Assembly (NCBI GenBank): GCA_004017535.1
Contig: SAJS01000018.1
Coordinates: 1-64,000, forward strand
Source of the DNA: Mesorhizobium sp.
GTDB taxonomy: Bacteria > Pseudomonadota > Alphaproteobacteria > Rhizobiales > Rhizobiaceae
Direction: 5' to 3'
Length of the DNA stretch: 64,000 nucleotides
The translations under genes and the position numbers were made by a program. Shown here in pieces: positions 25,890 to 33,525 of this stretch (its first letter is position 1; every line of letters starts with the position of its first letter). The notes beneath the pieces are model-generated. The model saw nothing but the letters and a program-made list of their open reading frames with translations. It was not told the origin of the DNA and did not search any database.

Positions 25890-26100
25890 GGAGAGCTGCC
25901 AAGCGACTTTGCCCACGCCCATCAGCGTCCCGTAGCGGCGGCCCATCTCGTAATGTTCAACCGCCTGCGCCGCACCGACGAGGCCGGCGTCGAGGGACAG
26001 CGAGCCTTTGTACTCTTCGATCGGCACGCAGGTCTTCCCGCGGGCCGGCTTGCCGACGATGCCGAAGATCGATCTGCTCAAGACGCTCCATTGGCCTTAG
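25890..26100 (-). pseudogene. Remnant of a DUF892 (YciE/YciF-type) ferritin-like protein
   Basis: The minus strand reads ERLEQ in one frame, then IFGIVGKPARGKTCVPIEE and SLDAGLVGAAQAVEHYEMG, then YGTLM in the shifted frame. These are the conserved middle motifs of DUF892 proteins (ERLEQVFE-IGK-ARGKTC, then DA-L-AAAQ-VEHYEI--YGTL). The linker between IEE and SLDAG is shorter than normal, the N-terminal helix pair is absent and the C-terminal part is lost. It is a frameshifted, internally deleted relic. Intact relatives are stress proteins often found near Mn-catalase genes. Confidence 0.65.
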
Positions 26101-26281
26101 GTTTCGGCGCGGTTTTTCTCAAAGACCGCGCTGACCTCCTCACCTTCGGCGCCCCTTCGCCATCTTCGGCAAGGTTCTGAGGACTATCCTTCAGACCGTC
26201 GAGGGGCGGCGCAGACCGCCCCGGAACCAAATTCCGGCCTCTCCATTTCTGCAAAGTTTCCCCATTCCACCAGGACTTCCA

Positions 26282-26686
26282 ATGGAAAAAACCTTCAATC
26301 GCCTTGCGACGGTCGTCGCACACGCTTCCGGCCGGCCATGGGCCTTTGCGTTGTGCCTGGCGTCGGTGTTGATCTGGGCCGTAACCGGGCCGGTCTTCCA
26401 CTACTCCGAAACCTGGCAGCTGATCATAAATACGGGTACGACAATCGTCACATTCCTCATGGTCTTTTTAATCCAGAACACGCAGAACCGCGACGGCGCG
26501 GCCATCCAGGCCAAGCTTGATGAGTTGATCCGCTCCGGTGCCGCCAAGAATGCCTTCATTGGCATCGAGCACCTGACCGAGGCCGAGGTCGAAGAGTTCC
26601 GCGCTTTGTGCGCTCGAGCTAAGGAAAGCAACGAACGAGCAGGGGGGAAACGCCCTAGGCAGCGGCTTAACGCCCGGCAGGTTTGA
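26282..26686 (+). CDS. Low-affinity iron permease-like membrane protein
   Basis: 134 residues. Two transmembrane helices (PWAFALCLASVLIWAVTGPV and LIINTGTTIVTFLMVFLIQN) are followed by TQNRDGAAIQAKLDELIRS, the signature of the Fet4-like 'low affinity iron permease' family of bacteria. The C-terminal third is charged. Bacterial members are short compared with fungal Fet4 and iron transport is not proven for them. It stands alone in the stress-gene block. Confidence 0.8.
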   Translation: MEKTFNRLATVVAHASGRPWAFALCLASVLIWAVTGPVFHYSETWQLIINTGTTIVTFLMVFLIQNTQNRDGAAIQAKLDELIRSGAAKNAFIGIEHLTEAEVEEFRALCARAKESNERAGGKRPRQRLNARQV

Positions 26687-26792
26687 ATGCTTCATGCCTA
26701 GCCAGCACCGAACCTGCGGCTATTTGCAGTTGCGACAGATCAAGCCGAAGACTTCCCCTGGATTGCTCGATAGCATGCAGGACCTTCATCAT
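26667..26792 (-). other. Possible small ORF or decayed gene tail
   Basis: A minus-strand frame with protein-like composition (REPERLARRLRIPVPAKW, MMKVLHAIEQSRGSLRLDL) ending ARHEAFKPAGR-stop. The frame is open for about 78 codons but has an ATG only 41 codons from the end. It overlaps the end of the iron permease gene. It is either a short gene or a truncated remnant; no family is recognised. Bases 26793-27192 hold nothing else I can support. Confidence 0.3.
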
Positions 26793-27192
26793 CCATTTCG
26801 CGGGTACTGGAATACGCAAACGGCGGGCAAGTCGCTCCGGCTCGCGGAACCCGCCTGATATTCCGGCCCATCTTTTGGCCGTCTGGCATAGTGCTTGTTC
26901 TCAATCAGACGTGAATGTCTCCTGCCGGTCTCTTCAATTGTGACCTGCCACTGTCCGTTGACTTCCCTTATCGCAACTGCGCCGGACCGCTAACCAGGGG
27001 AGCGTCTGCGCCAAGACGGCTTCCGAGAACTATCAATGGAGCTGCTCTGCTCAGGGCGATGACGGTCCTGTCGTGGGACGACTGGTGCGCGCCGCCAATG
27101 AGGTCCTGAGACATGACTTTCTGTGGTCTATCGCAGACGGGAGTTCAGTCGGCGTCCTCTCAGCCGGCAGGTGCCTTCATCATAGCGCCGCG

Positions 27193-27218
27193 GGAACAAA
27201 CCTAAGCGTGTCGCCGCT
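27193..27218 (+). promoter_or_regulatory. Weak EcfG/RpoE2-like promoter
   Basis: GGAAC at 27193-27197, 17 bases, CGCT at 27215-27218 (consensus CGTT). It lies about 55 bases before the small gene at 27274. Confidence 0.3.
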
Positions 27219-27273
27219 TTCTTCGGAGATGCTAAAATAGAGTTCGATTCGTCTGGAATGGGCGAGAGGTCTG

Positions 27274-27453
27274 ATGCATCCGGATGTAAAGGTGGAGGAC
27301 TTGCGGTTGGCGTCGGCGATGTTGAAGCAAATCCGCAAGAAGACAAGCGCAGCGGGCGAGGACCTGCTGAGCTATCTTATTGACATTGCTTCCGCTGAAG
27401 CTGACGAGCGCGTGCGGGCCATGCAATCCGAAATCAAGGGTCGGCTGTCGTGA
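27274..27453 (+). CDS. Small helical hypothetical protein
   Basis: 59 residues from ATG with GAGAGG as SD. The sequence (MHPDVKVEDLRLASAMLKQ, then LLSYLIDIASAEADERVRAM) is helical and soluble, with strong codon bias. No family is recognised. It is followed at 27523 by another small gene and may share its transcript. Confidence 0.5.
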   Translation: MHPDVKVEDLRLASAMLKQIRKKTSAAGEDLLSYLIDIASAEADERVRAMQSEIKGRLS

Positions 27454-27522
27454 CGCCTTGACCCTGAAGGCGAAACCTATCGTGCGCCGCCGCGTTGAGG
27501 ACGACAGCGGGATCGGAGAGAG

Positions 27523-27750
27523 ATGGGCATGCGAGGCATCAAAGCGACCGGAATGGACTGGGAGAACGCTTACGATCCCGCCGAATTTGCGGAAAAACAT
27601 GGCCTGACACTCGGCCAAGCCAAGATCGTGCTGAATTCGAACGGTCCATCTCGGCACAAATGCGATATGGCGGCGGTGGCGTTTCGGCGGGTGCTGGACT
27701 TAAAGCGCCAAAAGGCGGTCCTGCCCTCGCGTTCCGCGACGGAGGGATAG
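27523..27750 (+). CDS. Small hypothetical protein
   Basis: 75 residues from ATG with GGAGAGAG upstream. The segment YDPAEFAEKHGLTLGQAKIV, followed by SNGPSRHKCDMAAVAFRR, resembles the helix-turn arrangement of DUF3606-like and other small rhizobial proteins. It lies 70 bases after the gene at 27274 in the same direction. Confidence 0.5.
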   Translation: MGMRGIKATGMDWENAYDPAEFAEKHGLTLGQAKIVLNSNGPSRHKCDMAAVAFRRVLDLKRQKAVLPSRSATEG

Positions 27751-27799
27751 CGCTTAGCTCGCTCAGCTCGAGGGCGAGGAGCGTCACCAATCACCACCT

Positions 27800-28855
27800 T
27801 TAATCTTCGAGCGTGCCAGACCTCGCATCGTTGCTGCGCCTATCGCCGGCGAGCTTCAAAAGGTCCTCGCCGGCGCGGATGATGCGCCGGGAGCGACGTG
27901 TCAGGATGAAACCCGATTGCGGGGCAAAGACCTCGGTGCGGCCGCCGGCCTCGCCGGGCGCGTGCACGATCGTCGCTAGCCTGTCGCCCTTCTTGACGCG
28001 GTCGCCGGGCTTGACGTCGTAGAGGATCGCGCCGGCCCTGGGCGAGGGCATCATGTCGATATTTTCCAGCGGCACGACCAGTCCGGAAAACTTCTCGAAT
28101 GTCGGCACGGATGGGTCCAGAACGACACCGCGCGTCACCAGCAGGCGGTAGAGTCCCTCGGCATCGCCCGCGGCCAGCGCCCCATCGACATCCAGCATGC
28201 CGCGATATTCGACCGTGGTGACGACGCGCCGGTCGAAACGCGCGATGCTCGCGGGCACGTTCTGGTAGGGCATGATGGAGGCTCCCTCGAAGGTGCCGGT
28301 GCTGTCCTCGCTCCACAAGAGGACAGCCTCGGCGCCCATGGCAGCCGCGCAGTCTGCCATTTGCGGCCACAGGCTTGTGTGGATGTAGAGATAGGCAAGG
28401 CCCTCGTCGTCGCAATGGAGGTCGAGCACGATATCCTGCCCAAGCGACAGCTGGACCAGCCGGTTCTTCAGCCGATGATCGGCGCCGCTGAGGCTGACAT
28501 CCGGCAACAGCCTGGCATCGGGCGCCGCGAGCAGCGGAAAGGAGCGGTTGAAATTTGTCCTTGTGCTGAGGTTGAAGCGGCCCTGATGCTCGCCGAAATG
28601 ATATTGCGCGCGGCCGATCGGATTGGCCCAGGGCACGACCGTGATCGGGCCTCTGATGCGGCCCTCGGCCTCCGCCTTGGTCAGCATCGGCATCAACGCG
28701 TCGATGGCGACGACGCCGGGCAACTCGCCGGCATGCAGGGCTGCCTGCAGATAGGCGGACGGCGCTGCATTGTCCTTGCCCTCGAAGCGGAAGACTGGGA
28801 ATTCGTAGATGGTGCCTTCGGCGTCGCCGGCGATGCGTTCGGTGGTCTTCTGCAT
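27800..28855 (-). CDS. Succinylglutamate desuccinylase/aspartoacylase family zinc hydrolase
   Basis: 351 residues. M14-like carboxypeptidase fold with the zinc ligands visible as ALHAGELPG (H-x-x-E) near residue 40 and VLDLHCDDEG (His) near 143. It also has TVVPWANPIG and FNLSTRTNFNRSFP, family landmarks. The C-terminal 100 residues form a beta-barrel lid with GAILYDVKPGDRVKKGD, a biotinyl-like turn common in this group. It probably hydrolyses an N-acyl amino acid or related amide. The start ATG at 28855 directly follows a 9-10-bp hairpin that contains the SD. Confidence 0.87.
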   Translation of the reverse strand: MQKTTERIAGDAEGTIYEFPVFRFEGKDNAAPSAYLQAALHAGELPGVVAIDALMPMLTKAEAEGRIRGPITVVPWANPIGRAQYHFGEHQGRFNLSTRTNFNRSFPLLAAPDARLLPDVSLSGADHRLKNRLVQLSLGQDIVLDLHCDDEGLAYLYIHTSLWPQMADCAAAMGAEAVLLWSEDSTGTFEGASIMPYQNVPASIARFDRRVVTTVEYRGMLDVDGALAAGDAEGLYRLLVTRGVVLDPSVPTFEKFSGLVVPLENIDMMPSPRAGAILYDVKPGDRVKKGDRLATIVHAPGEAGGRTEVFAPQSGFILTRRSRRIIRAGEDLLKLAGDRRSNDARSGTLED

Positions 28856-28877
28856 GGGGCCTCCAAATGGAGGCCCC
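28856..28877 (-). promoter_or_regulatory. Hairpin that buries the ribosome binding site
   Basis: GGGGCCTCC and GGAGGCCCC are perfect complements around a 4-base loop (9 bp; a tenth pair is possible). On the mRNA the SD GGAGG is in the 3' arm and the AUG follows the stem at once. As drawn, initiation would be blocked unless the hairpin opens. Confidence 0.6.
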
Positions 28878-28880
28878 CAA

Positions 28881-29110
28881 ATGCCTGTGTGGGACTGGGA
28901 TGTCGAGTGGTCCAGCCAAGCCGCGCCGTGGGCGCAGCACGGCTACGACGAACCGAGCCTAGCTGCGGCACACCGAGCTTTATTCAGCCGGCTGTGCCCG
29001 AGGATGGCGAGGCGGTCGAGCGCTTGCGTGCCCTGGCGAGCGTAGCGGCGAGGTTCGGCCGTTCGGCGGCAGCCTGGACGCACGGATCTGCAGCGGCGGC
29101 GCGACGATGA
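28881..29110 (+). other. Possible decayed coding fragment
   Basis: One + frame reads MPVWDWDVEWSSQAAPWAQH up to ALFSRL. Another continues PEDGEAVERLRALASVAARF to a stop at 29110. The two would join with one frameshift. The composition is protein-like but no family is recognised, so this may be a remnant or chance in GC-rich DNA. The remaining 29111-29222 shows nothing. Confidence 0.25.
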
Positions 29111-29222
29111 AGATCAGTGTGACCAAGCTATTGGGTCTCCAAAACCGCAGCTCCTAAGTGGCCTTCTCCTCAGTTGTGCACGACATAGCGTTCACCGCAG
29201 CCCGACGCGCCACTCCCCTGAA

Positions 29223-30284
29223 TTAAGCAGCCCTCGCCGCGTGGATAGCGTGAAGCGTCTCGGGCTTCAGATGTGTGTAGCGGCGCAGCATCTTCCAATC
29301 TTTGTGCCCAGTAACCAACGCTACCTGTTCAATTGTGAACCCAGCTTCAAACAGGCGGCTCGTTCCTTCATGCCGCAAGTCGTGAAAATGAAGATCGTGT
29401 ATGTCTAGGTCACCGCAACCTCGACGGAAGGCGGTGCCGACGGACTTATGATTGAACGGGAAAATTCGATCGTCATCATTGCTGCGCTTTGCCCGCTGCT
29501 CCTCGACGATGGCCCACGCGTCATATCCAGTGGCCGCGAACAGCGGTATGCGCTGATTGTTGCCGTTCTTGTTTCGAGGGTCCTTCCTGTCGCGGATCAG
29601 GAGCATCCGCGTGCGAGATTCCAGATCAGACCAACGCACCTTGCAGATCTCCTCCTGGCGCATCGCGGTCGCGACTGCGAAACGAATGATCTGGCCAATC
29701 GGCGCAGTTTGGCGAGGGTTCGCGTCGAAATGACTAATCAGCTTGTCGAGTTCATCCTGCGTCGGCCGTCTGTCGCGCTGCTGGCCTTTGCCAACCAGAC
29801 CGAGCCTCTTTAGGGCGATACGCGCCAGATCAACCGGCTCGACCTTGACCGGTAGGCCGTGGACGGCCGCAGCATGAGACAGGATAAGCTTTATAAACCC
29901 GATATCGATGCCGAGCGTCATCGGTCCGGCACCTTGGGCGGCTCGCTCGCGACCAAAAAGGATGAGCCGTTCGCGATCGAGAGCCGCGATGTTGCATTTC
30001 CCCAGGTGTCGTTGGAGCATATCGAGCGCGGCGGCCTTGGAGCGGCGAGGGGACTTGCCTACATCGCACATGTCGTCGATATGGAGGTCGATGAGTTCGC
30101 CGAAAGTTTTAAGGCGCGCTACACGAGACTTGGTCGGTGTCTCGCCGCGGTCGACTTGGCGTTCGGTTTCGGTTGCCCATCGCCTTGCATCGTCTCGGCG
30201 CAAGAACGTCTCGCTGACATAGCGACCTTTGCGACGGACTTGCACGCGCCAGGAACCGGATGAGAGCTTTGTGTAGGTGGCCAT
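29223..30284 (-). CDS. Tyrosine recombinase/phage-type integrase
   Basis: 353 residues. The N-terminal part has an AP2/arm-binding-like start (SSGSWRVQVRRKGRYVSETF) and a SAM-like core-binding domain (residues about 60-150). The catalytic domain shows ATAMRQEEICKVRWSDL (Arg I), HFHDLRHEGTSRLFEAG (His-x-x-Arg) and VTGHKDWKMLRRYTHLKPE (Gly-His and the Tyr nucleophile), so it is intact. It starts 115 bases from the 5' end of dusA, a documented attachment target for integrases of genomic islands and prophages. No other phage genes are present in the window. Confidence 0.92.
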   Translation of the reverse strand: MATYTKLSSGSWRVQVRRKGRYVSETFLRRDDARRWATETERQVDRGETPTKSRVARLKTFGELIDLHIDDMCDVGKSPRRSKAAALDMLQRHLGKCNIAALDRERLILFGRERAAQGAGPMTLGIDIGFIKLILSHAAAVHGLPVKVEPVDLARIALKRLGLVGKGQQRDRRPTQDELDKLISHFDANPRQTAPIGQIIRFAVATAMRQEEICKVRWSDLESRTRMLLIRDRKDPRNKNGNNQRIPLFAATGYDAWAIVEEQRAKRSNDDDRIFPFNHKSVGTAFRRGCGDLDIHDLHFHDLRHEGTSRLFEAGFTIEQVALVTGHKDWKMLRRYTHLKPETLHAIHAARAA

Positions 30285-30289
30285 TTTTT

Positions 30290-30365
30290 CGTGTGCGCTC
30301 CGTGTGCACTGAGAGATCGAAACGTGGCGAAAAGGGTCGTATTTTGGCGTAAATTCGTGTGCACT
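30290..30365 (+). repeat. Direct repeats CGTGTGCRCT between integrase and dusA
   Basis: CGTGTGCGCT at 30290-30299 and CGTGTGCACT at 30301-30310 and 30356-30365. Short spaced direct repeats beside an integrase are typical of arm-type recombinase binding sites. The integrase and dusA promoters also lie in this gap. Confidence 0.5.
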
Positions 30366-30399
30366 CGGCAGGTTCTAAGAATTTGATGTTAAACGAAAA

Positions 30400-31449
30400 A
30401 TGCTGAAAAATCAAGAGCATAGAGTGGCCGTTGCGCCCATGATGGATTGGACGGATCGGCACTGCCGGTTCTTCCACCGCCAGTTGACGGGCCGCGGGCT
30501 GCTTTACACCGAGATGATTGTGGCCGACGCGGTGATCCACGGCGCACGCGAGCGACTGCTCGGTTTCGACGATGTCGAACACCCGGTTGCACTGCAGCTT
30601 GGCGGATCGGATCCGGCAAAACTTGCCGAGGCCGCGCGGATCGGCGAGGCCTTCGGTTATGACGAGATCAACCTCAATGTCGGCTGCCCGTCCGACCGCG
30701 TCCAGTCGGGGACGTTCGGCGCCTGCCTGATGAAGACGCCGGCCTTGGTCGCCGACTGCGTGGCGGCCATGAAAGCCTCGGTGAAAATTCCCGTCACGGT
30801 CAAATGCCGCATCGGCGTGGACGAGCAGGATCCCGAACCCGCGCTCGATACTCTTGCCGACGGCGTGCTTGCCGCTGGCGCCGACGCGATCTGGGTGCAT
30901 GCCCGAAAGGCCTGGCTGGAAGGGCTGAGCCCCAAGGAGAATCGCGACATCCCGCCGCTCGACTATCCGCGCGTCTATCGGCTGAAGGCCAGAAAGCCGA
31001 ATGAATTCATTGGCATCAACGGCGGCATTCAATCGCTTGCCGAAGCGTCGGCGCATCTCGGCCATGTTGACGGCGTGATGCTCGGCCGCGCCGCCTATCA
31101 TACGCCCGGCATCTTGACCGGCGTCGATGCCGCATTCTACGGCGAATTGGCAACCGCCTTCGACTATCCGGGCCTGATCGACGCCATGGCCGGCTACGCC
31201 GCTCGCCACATCGAGCGGGGCGGGCGGCTCGGCCACATCACCCGCCATATGGTCGGGCTGTTCCACGGCCTGCCCGGCGCGCGCCGCTTCCGGCAGATTC
31301 TTTCCACGGATGCGAACAAACCCTGCGCCGGGCCGGAGGTGCTGAGGACCGCGTTCGCAGCGATTGATTTCACGGCCGCGGAGCCGAAGCGGCCTGACTT
31401 TCGGTCAATCTCGCAGGATCATGCGGTCGCCGCGCACGTCGAAGCCTGA
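30400..31449 (+). CDS. dusA: tRNA dihydrouridine synthase A
   Basis: 349 residues. FMN enzyme that reduces uridine 20/20a in tRNA D-loops. Signatures: VAVAPMMDWTDRHCRFFHRQ at the N-terminus, INLNVGCPSDRVQSGTFGAC with the catalytic Cys, and VTVKCRIGVD. Then follow WVHARKAWLEGLSPKENR (DusA-specific) and GINGGIQSL. The first few residues (MLKNQEHR) may be supplied by the inserted element, because the integrase abuts this end. The last 45 bases overlap the convergent protease gene. Confidence 0.95.
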   Translation: MLKNQEHRVAVAPMMDWTDRHCRFFHRQLTGRGLLYTEMIVADAVIHGARERLLGFDDVEHPVALQLGGSDPAKLAEAARIGEAFGYDEINLNVGCPSDRVQSGTFGACLMKTPALVADCVAAMKASVKIPVTVKCRIGVDEQDPEPALDTLADGVLAAGADAIWVHARKAWLEGLSPKENRDIPPLDYPRVYRLKARKPNEFIGINGGIQSLAEASAHLGHVDGVMLGRAAYHTPGILTGVDAAFYGELATAFDYPGLIDAMAGYAARHIERGGRLGHITRHMVGLFHGLPGARRFRQILSTDANKPCAGPEVLRTAFAAIDFTAAEPKRPDFRSISQDHAVAAHVEA

Positions 31450-32109
31450 CAACGACCCGATGAAGTTCATGCCGAGCAGGCTTTGCTCAAGCATGCCCGG
31501 CGCGGCGACCATCACCGTCATGTCCTTGCGCACGATGCCGCCGATCGCCACCTCGTTGGTCCTGACCGTCGCTGCGCGCGCCATGCCGTTGGCGGTGGAG
31601 ACGTCGACGCTGTAGCTGAGCGCCGCCGGGTTGAAACCCGCGGCCTGGGCGTCTTCCGATGTCAGCACGGTGCTGGTCGCGCCGGTGTCGACGACGGCGC
31701 GCACCGGCGCGCCGTTGACCAGGATGCGGGCCTCGAAATGGCCATTGTCGGCCTTGTCGAGCGTGACGGTCGGTCGGCCATTCTCCACACCGAGCGCCAG
31801 CGGGCTGCCCGGCACCAGGCCGGCGGTCACGCGGCTCACGACATCCTGCAGCTCGTAGCGATACTGATAGCCGGCGATCAGCACGAGGATCAGTGCGGCC
31901 CAGACACCGATATTGCGTGCCATGTCGCCAAGCGGCCGGCCTGAGCGGAGCAGGCTCGCGCCGATCACCATGACCAGCACGCCGACCCAGATCAGCCGGC
32001 CGAAATCATTGTTGTTCATGCCGAAAGTGTGGCCGGCCGAGTTGTTGAGCATCAGCAGCACCAGCCCGGCGCCGATCACCGCCATGACGATCCAGAACAG
32101 CCGGTTCAT
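31405..32109 (-). CDS. Retropepsin-like aspartic protease (clan AA, TIGR02281 type)
   Basis: 234 residues from ATG 32109. Three hydrophobic N-terminal segments (LFWIVMAVIGAGLVLLML; LIWVGVLVMVIGASLL; IGVWAALILVLIAGYQY) anchor it in the membrane. A periplasmic domain of about 130 residues has the active site AVVDTGATSTVLT and the second motif LLGMNFIGSLSGFDV. It is probably dimeric like other retropepsin relatives. It sits 10 bases after the DUF1289 gene as an operon and overlaps the end of dusA by 45 bases on the opposite strand. Confidence 0.88.
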   Translation of the reverse strand: MNRLFWIVMAVIGAGLVLLMLNNSAGHTFGMNNNDFGRLIWVGVLVMVIGASLLRSGRPLGDMARNIGVWAALILVLIAGYQYRYELQDVVSRVTAGLVPGSPLALGVENGRPTVTLDKADNGHFEARILVNGAPVRAVVDTGATSTVLTSEDAQAAGFNPAALSYSVDVSTANGMARAATVRTNEVAIGGIVRKDMTVMVAAPGMLEQSLLGMNFIGSLSGFDVRGDRMILRD

Positions 32110-32119
32110 CAGTTTCTTC

Positions 32120-32350
32120 TCACAGAACGCCGCGTTCGCGCGCCATGCGGGCACGCCGGGTTTCGCGGCGCGGCCGGCGCTCCACCGTTTCGAGCCGCGC
32201 CGGCAGCTCGGCCATCACCGCCCGGCGCGTTTCGTGGGTCATCGTCAGCCAGCCGGAAATCTCGTCGCGCGTGCGTCCGCAACCGAAGCAGAACCCGGTT
32301 TTCATATCGATCGAACAGACCAGGATGCAGGGGGATTCGATGGCGTTCAT
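32120..32350 (-). CDS. DUF1289 small cysteine-rich protein
   Basis: 76 residues. Four cysteines in [20 protein letters not shown] follow the DUF1289 pattern, suggestive of a metal or Fe-S site. [20 protein letters not shown] completes the family motif, and the tail is arginine-rich. It is first of two genes with the membrane protease and is divergent from cobT. The function is unknown. Confidence 0.87.
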   Translation of the reverse strand: MNAIESPCILVCSIDMKTGFCFGCGRTRDEISGWLTMTHETRRAVMAELPARLETVERRPRRETRRARMARERGVL

Positions 32351-32515
32351 AGTGTTCTCTTGCGTTCATTCCACATGGTGCAACCGCCGGAGCAATGCAA
32401 GCCCTTCGCAATGCGCCGCAAGGCAACGCGTTCGCGGCATCGTCAGGCGGTTGTGCCGGCTCGAGAAGGCGGCTATGCCGCTTGCGATTTCCGCAACGAA
32501 CCGCGACCGACGCAA

Positions 32516-33511
32516 ATGCCTGCTAAGCCTTTCGATGATTTCCGAAGCCTCCTGACGGCGCTGCCGCCTGCCGATGACGCGGCGGCCGCGCGTGTCCGCG
32601 CGCTGTTTGCCAAGGCGGACAAGCCGAACGAATCGCTGGGCAGGATCGAGGACGTCGCGGCCTGGATTGCCGCCTGGAGCGGGCGGGCGCCGCCGGCGAT
32701 CAACCGGCCGCTGGTGGCGATCTTCGCCGCCAATCACGGCGCCGTCAGGCATGGCATTTCGCCGCGGCGTGTGGCGGCGACCGCCAATGAGGTCGAGCTC
32801 TGCGCCGCCGGCGGGGCCGCGATCAACCAGGTCTGCATCGCCAACGATCTCGGCCTGAAAGTCTTCGACCTGGCATTGGATATCCCCACAGGCGACATCA
32901 CCGAGGAAGCCGCGCTCGACGAACGCGGCTGCGCCGCGACCATGGCCTTCGGCATGGAGGCGGTCGCCGGCGGCGCCGACCTGTTGTGCCTGGGTGATCT
33001 CGGGGTTGGCAATTCGACCATTGCGGCTGCGCTCTGCGCCGCGCTGTTCGGCGGCAATGGAGTGGATTGGGTGGGGCCGGGGTCTGGCGCCGATGCGGCG
33101 ACGATGGCGCGAAAAGCCGAGGTCGTGGACCGGGCGCTGGCATTCCATGGTTCCGGTCTCGGCGATCCGCTGGAGGCTCTGCGACGGGTCGGCGGGCGCG
33201 AGTTCGCGGCGATCTGCGGCGCCATTCTTGCGGCCCGCATGGAGAAGATTCCCGTTTTGCTCGATGGATTCGTGGCGACCGCCGCGGCCGCTGTTCTGCA
33301 CGCGGCCAACCCCGGCACGCTCGATCACTGTCTGCTTGCCGGTCTGTCGCCCGAGCCTGGCCATGCCAAGGCTGCCGAAAGGCTCGGACTGCGGCCGCTG
33401 CTCGACTTCGGCATCAGCCACGGCGAAGGGGTAGGGGCTGCGCTCGCTGCCGGCATCGTCAAGGCCGCGGCACTGACCAGCTCAGGCATGGCGATGGCTG
33501 TCCGGCTATAA
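32516..33511 (+). CDS. cobT: Nicotinate-nucleotide-dimethylbenzimidazole phosphoribosyltransferase
   Basis: 331 residues from ATG 32516; the frame is open for 600 bases upstream but that part is antisense to other genes. It makes alpha-ribazole phosphate, the lower-ligand step of cobalamin synthesis. Motifs: PLVAIFAANHGAVRHGISPR, GGAAINQVC, CLGDLGVGNSTIAAAL and PVLLDGFVATAAAAVLHA. Near the C-terminus GLRPLLDFGISHGEGVGAAL holds the catalytic Glu region. No other cob gene and no cobalamin riboswitch is visible next to it. Confidence 0.95.
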   Translation: MPAKPFDDFRSLLTALPPADDAAAARVRALFAKADKPNESLGRIEDVAAWIAAWSGRAPPAINRPLVAIFAANHGAVRHGISPRRVAATANEVELCAAGGAAINQVCIANDLGLKVFDLALDIPTGDITEEAALDERGCAATMAFGMEAVAGGADLLCLGDLGVGNSTIAAALCAALFGGNGVDWVGPGSGADAATMARKAEVVDRALAFHGSGLGDPLEALRRVGGREFAAICGAILAARMEKIPVLLDGFVATAAAAVLHAANPGTLDHCLLAGLSPEPGHAKAAERLGLRPLLDFGISHGEGVGAALAAGIVKAAALTSSGMAMAVRL

Positions 33512-33525
33512 CGCCGCGGATGACT

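Noticed and set aside
1-30400. Left attachment site duplicating the start of dusA
   Set aside because: Looked for sequences like gcgcccatgatggattgg by eye and found none; this needs an exact search.
32351-32515. Cobalamin riboswitch upstream of cobT
   Set aside because: The gap is only about 165 bases and lacks the B12-box-like conserved core.
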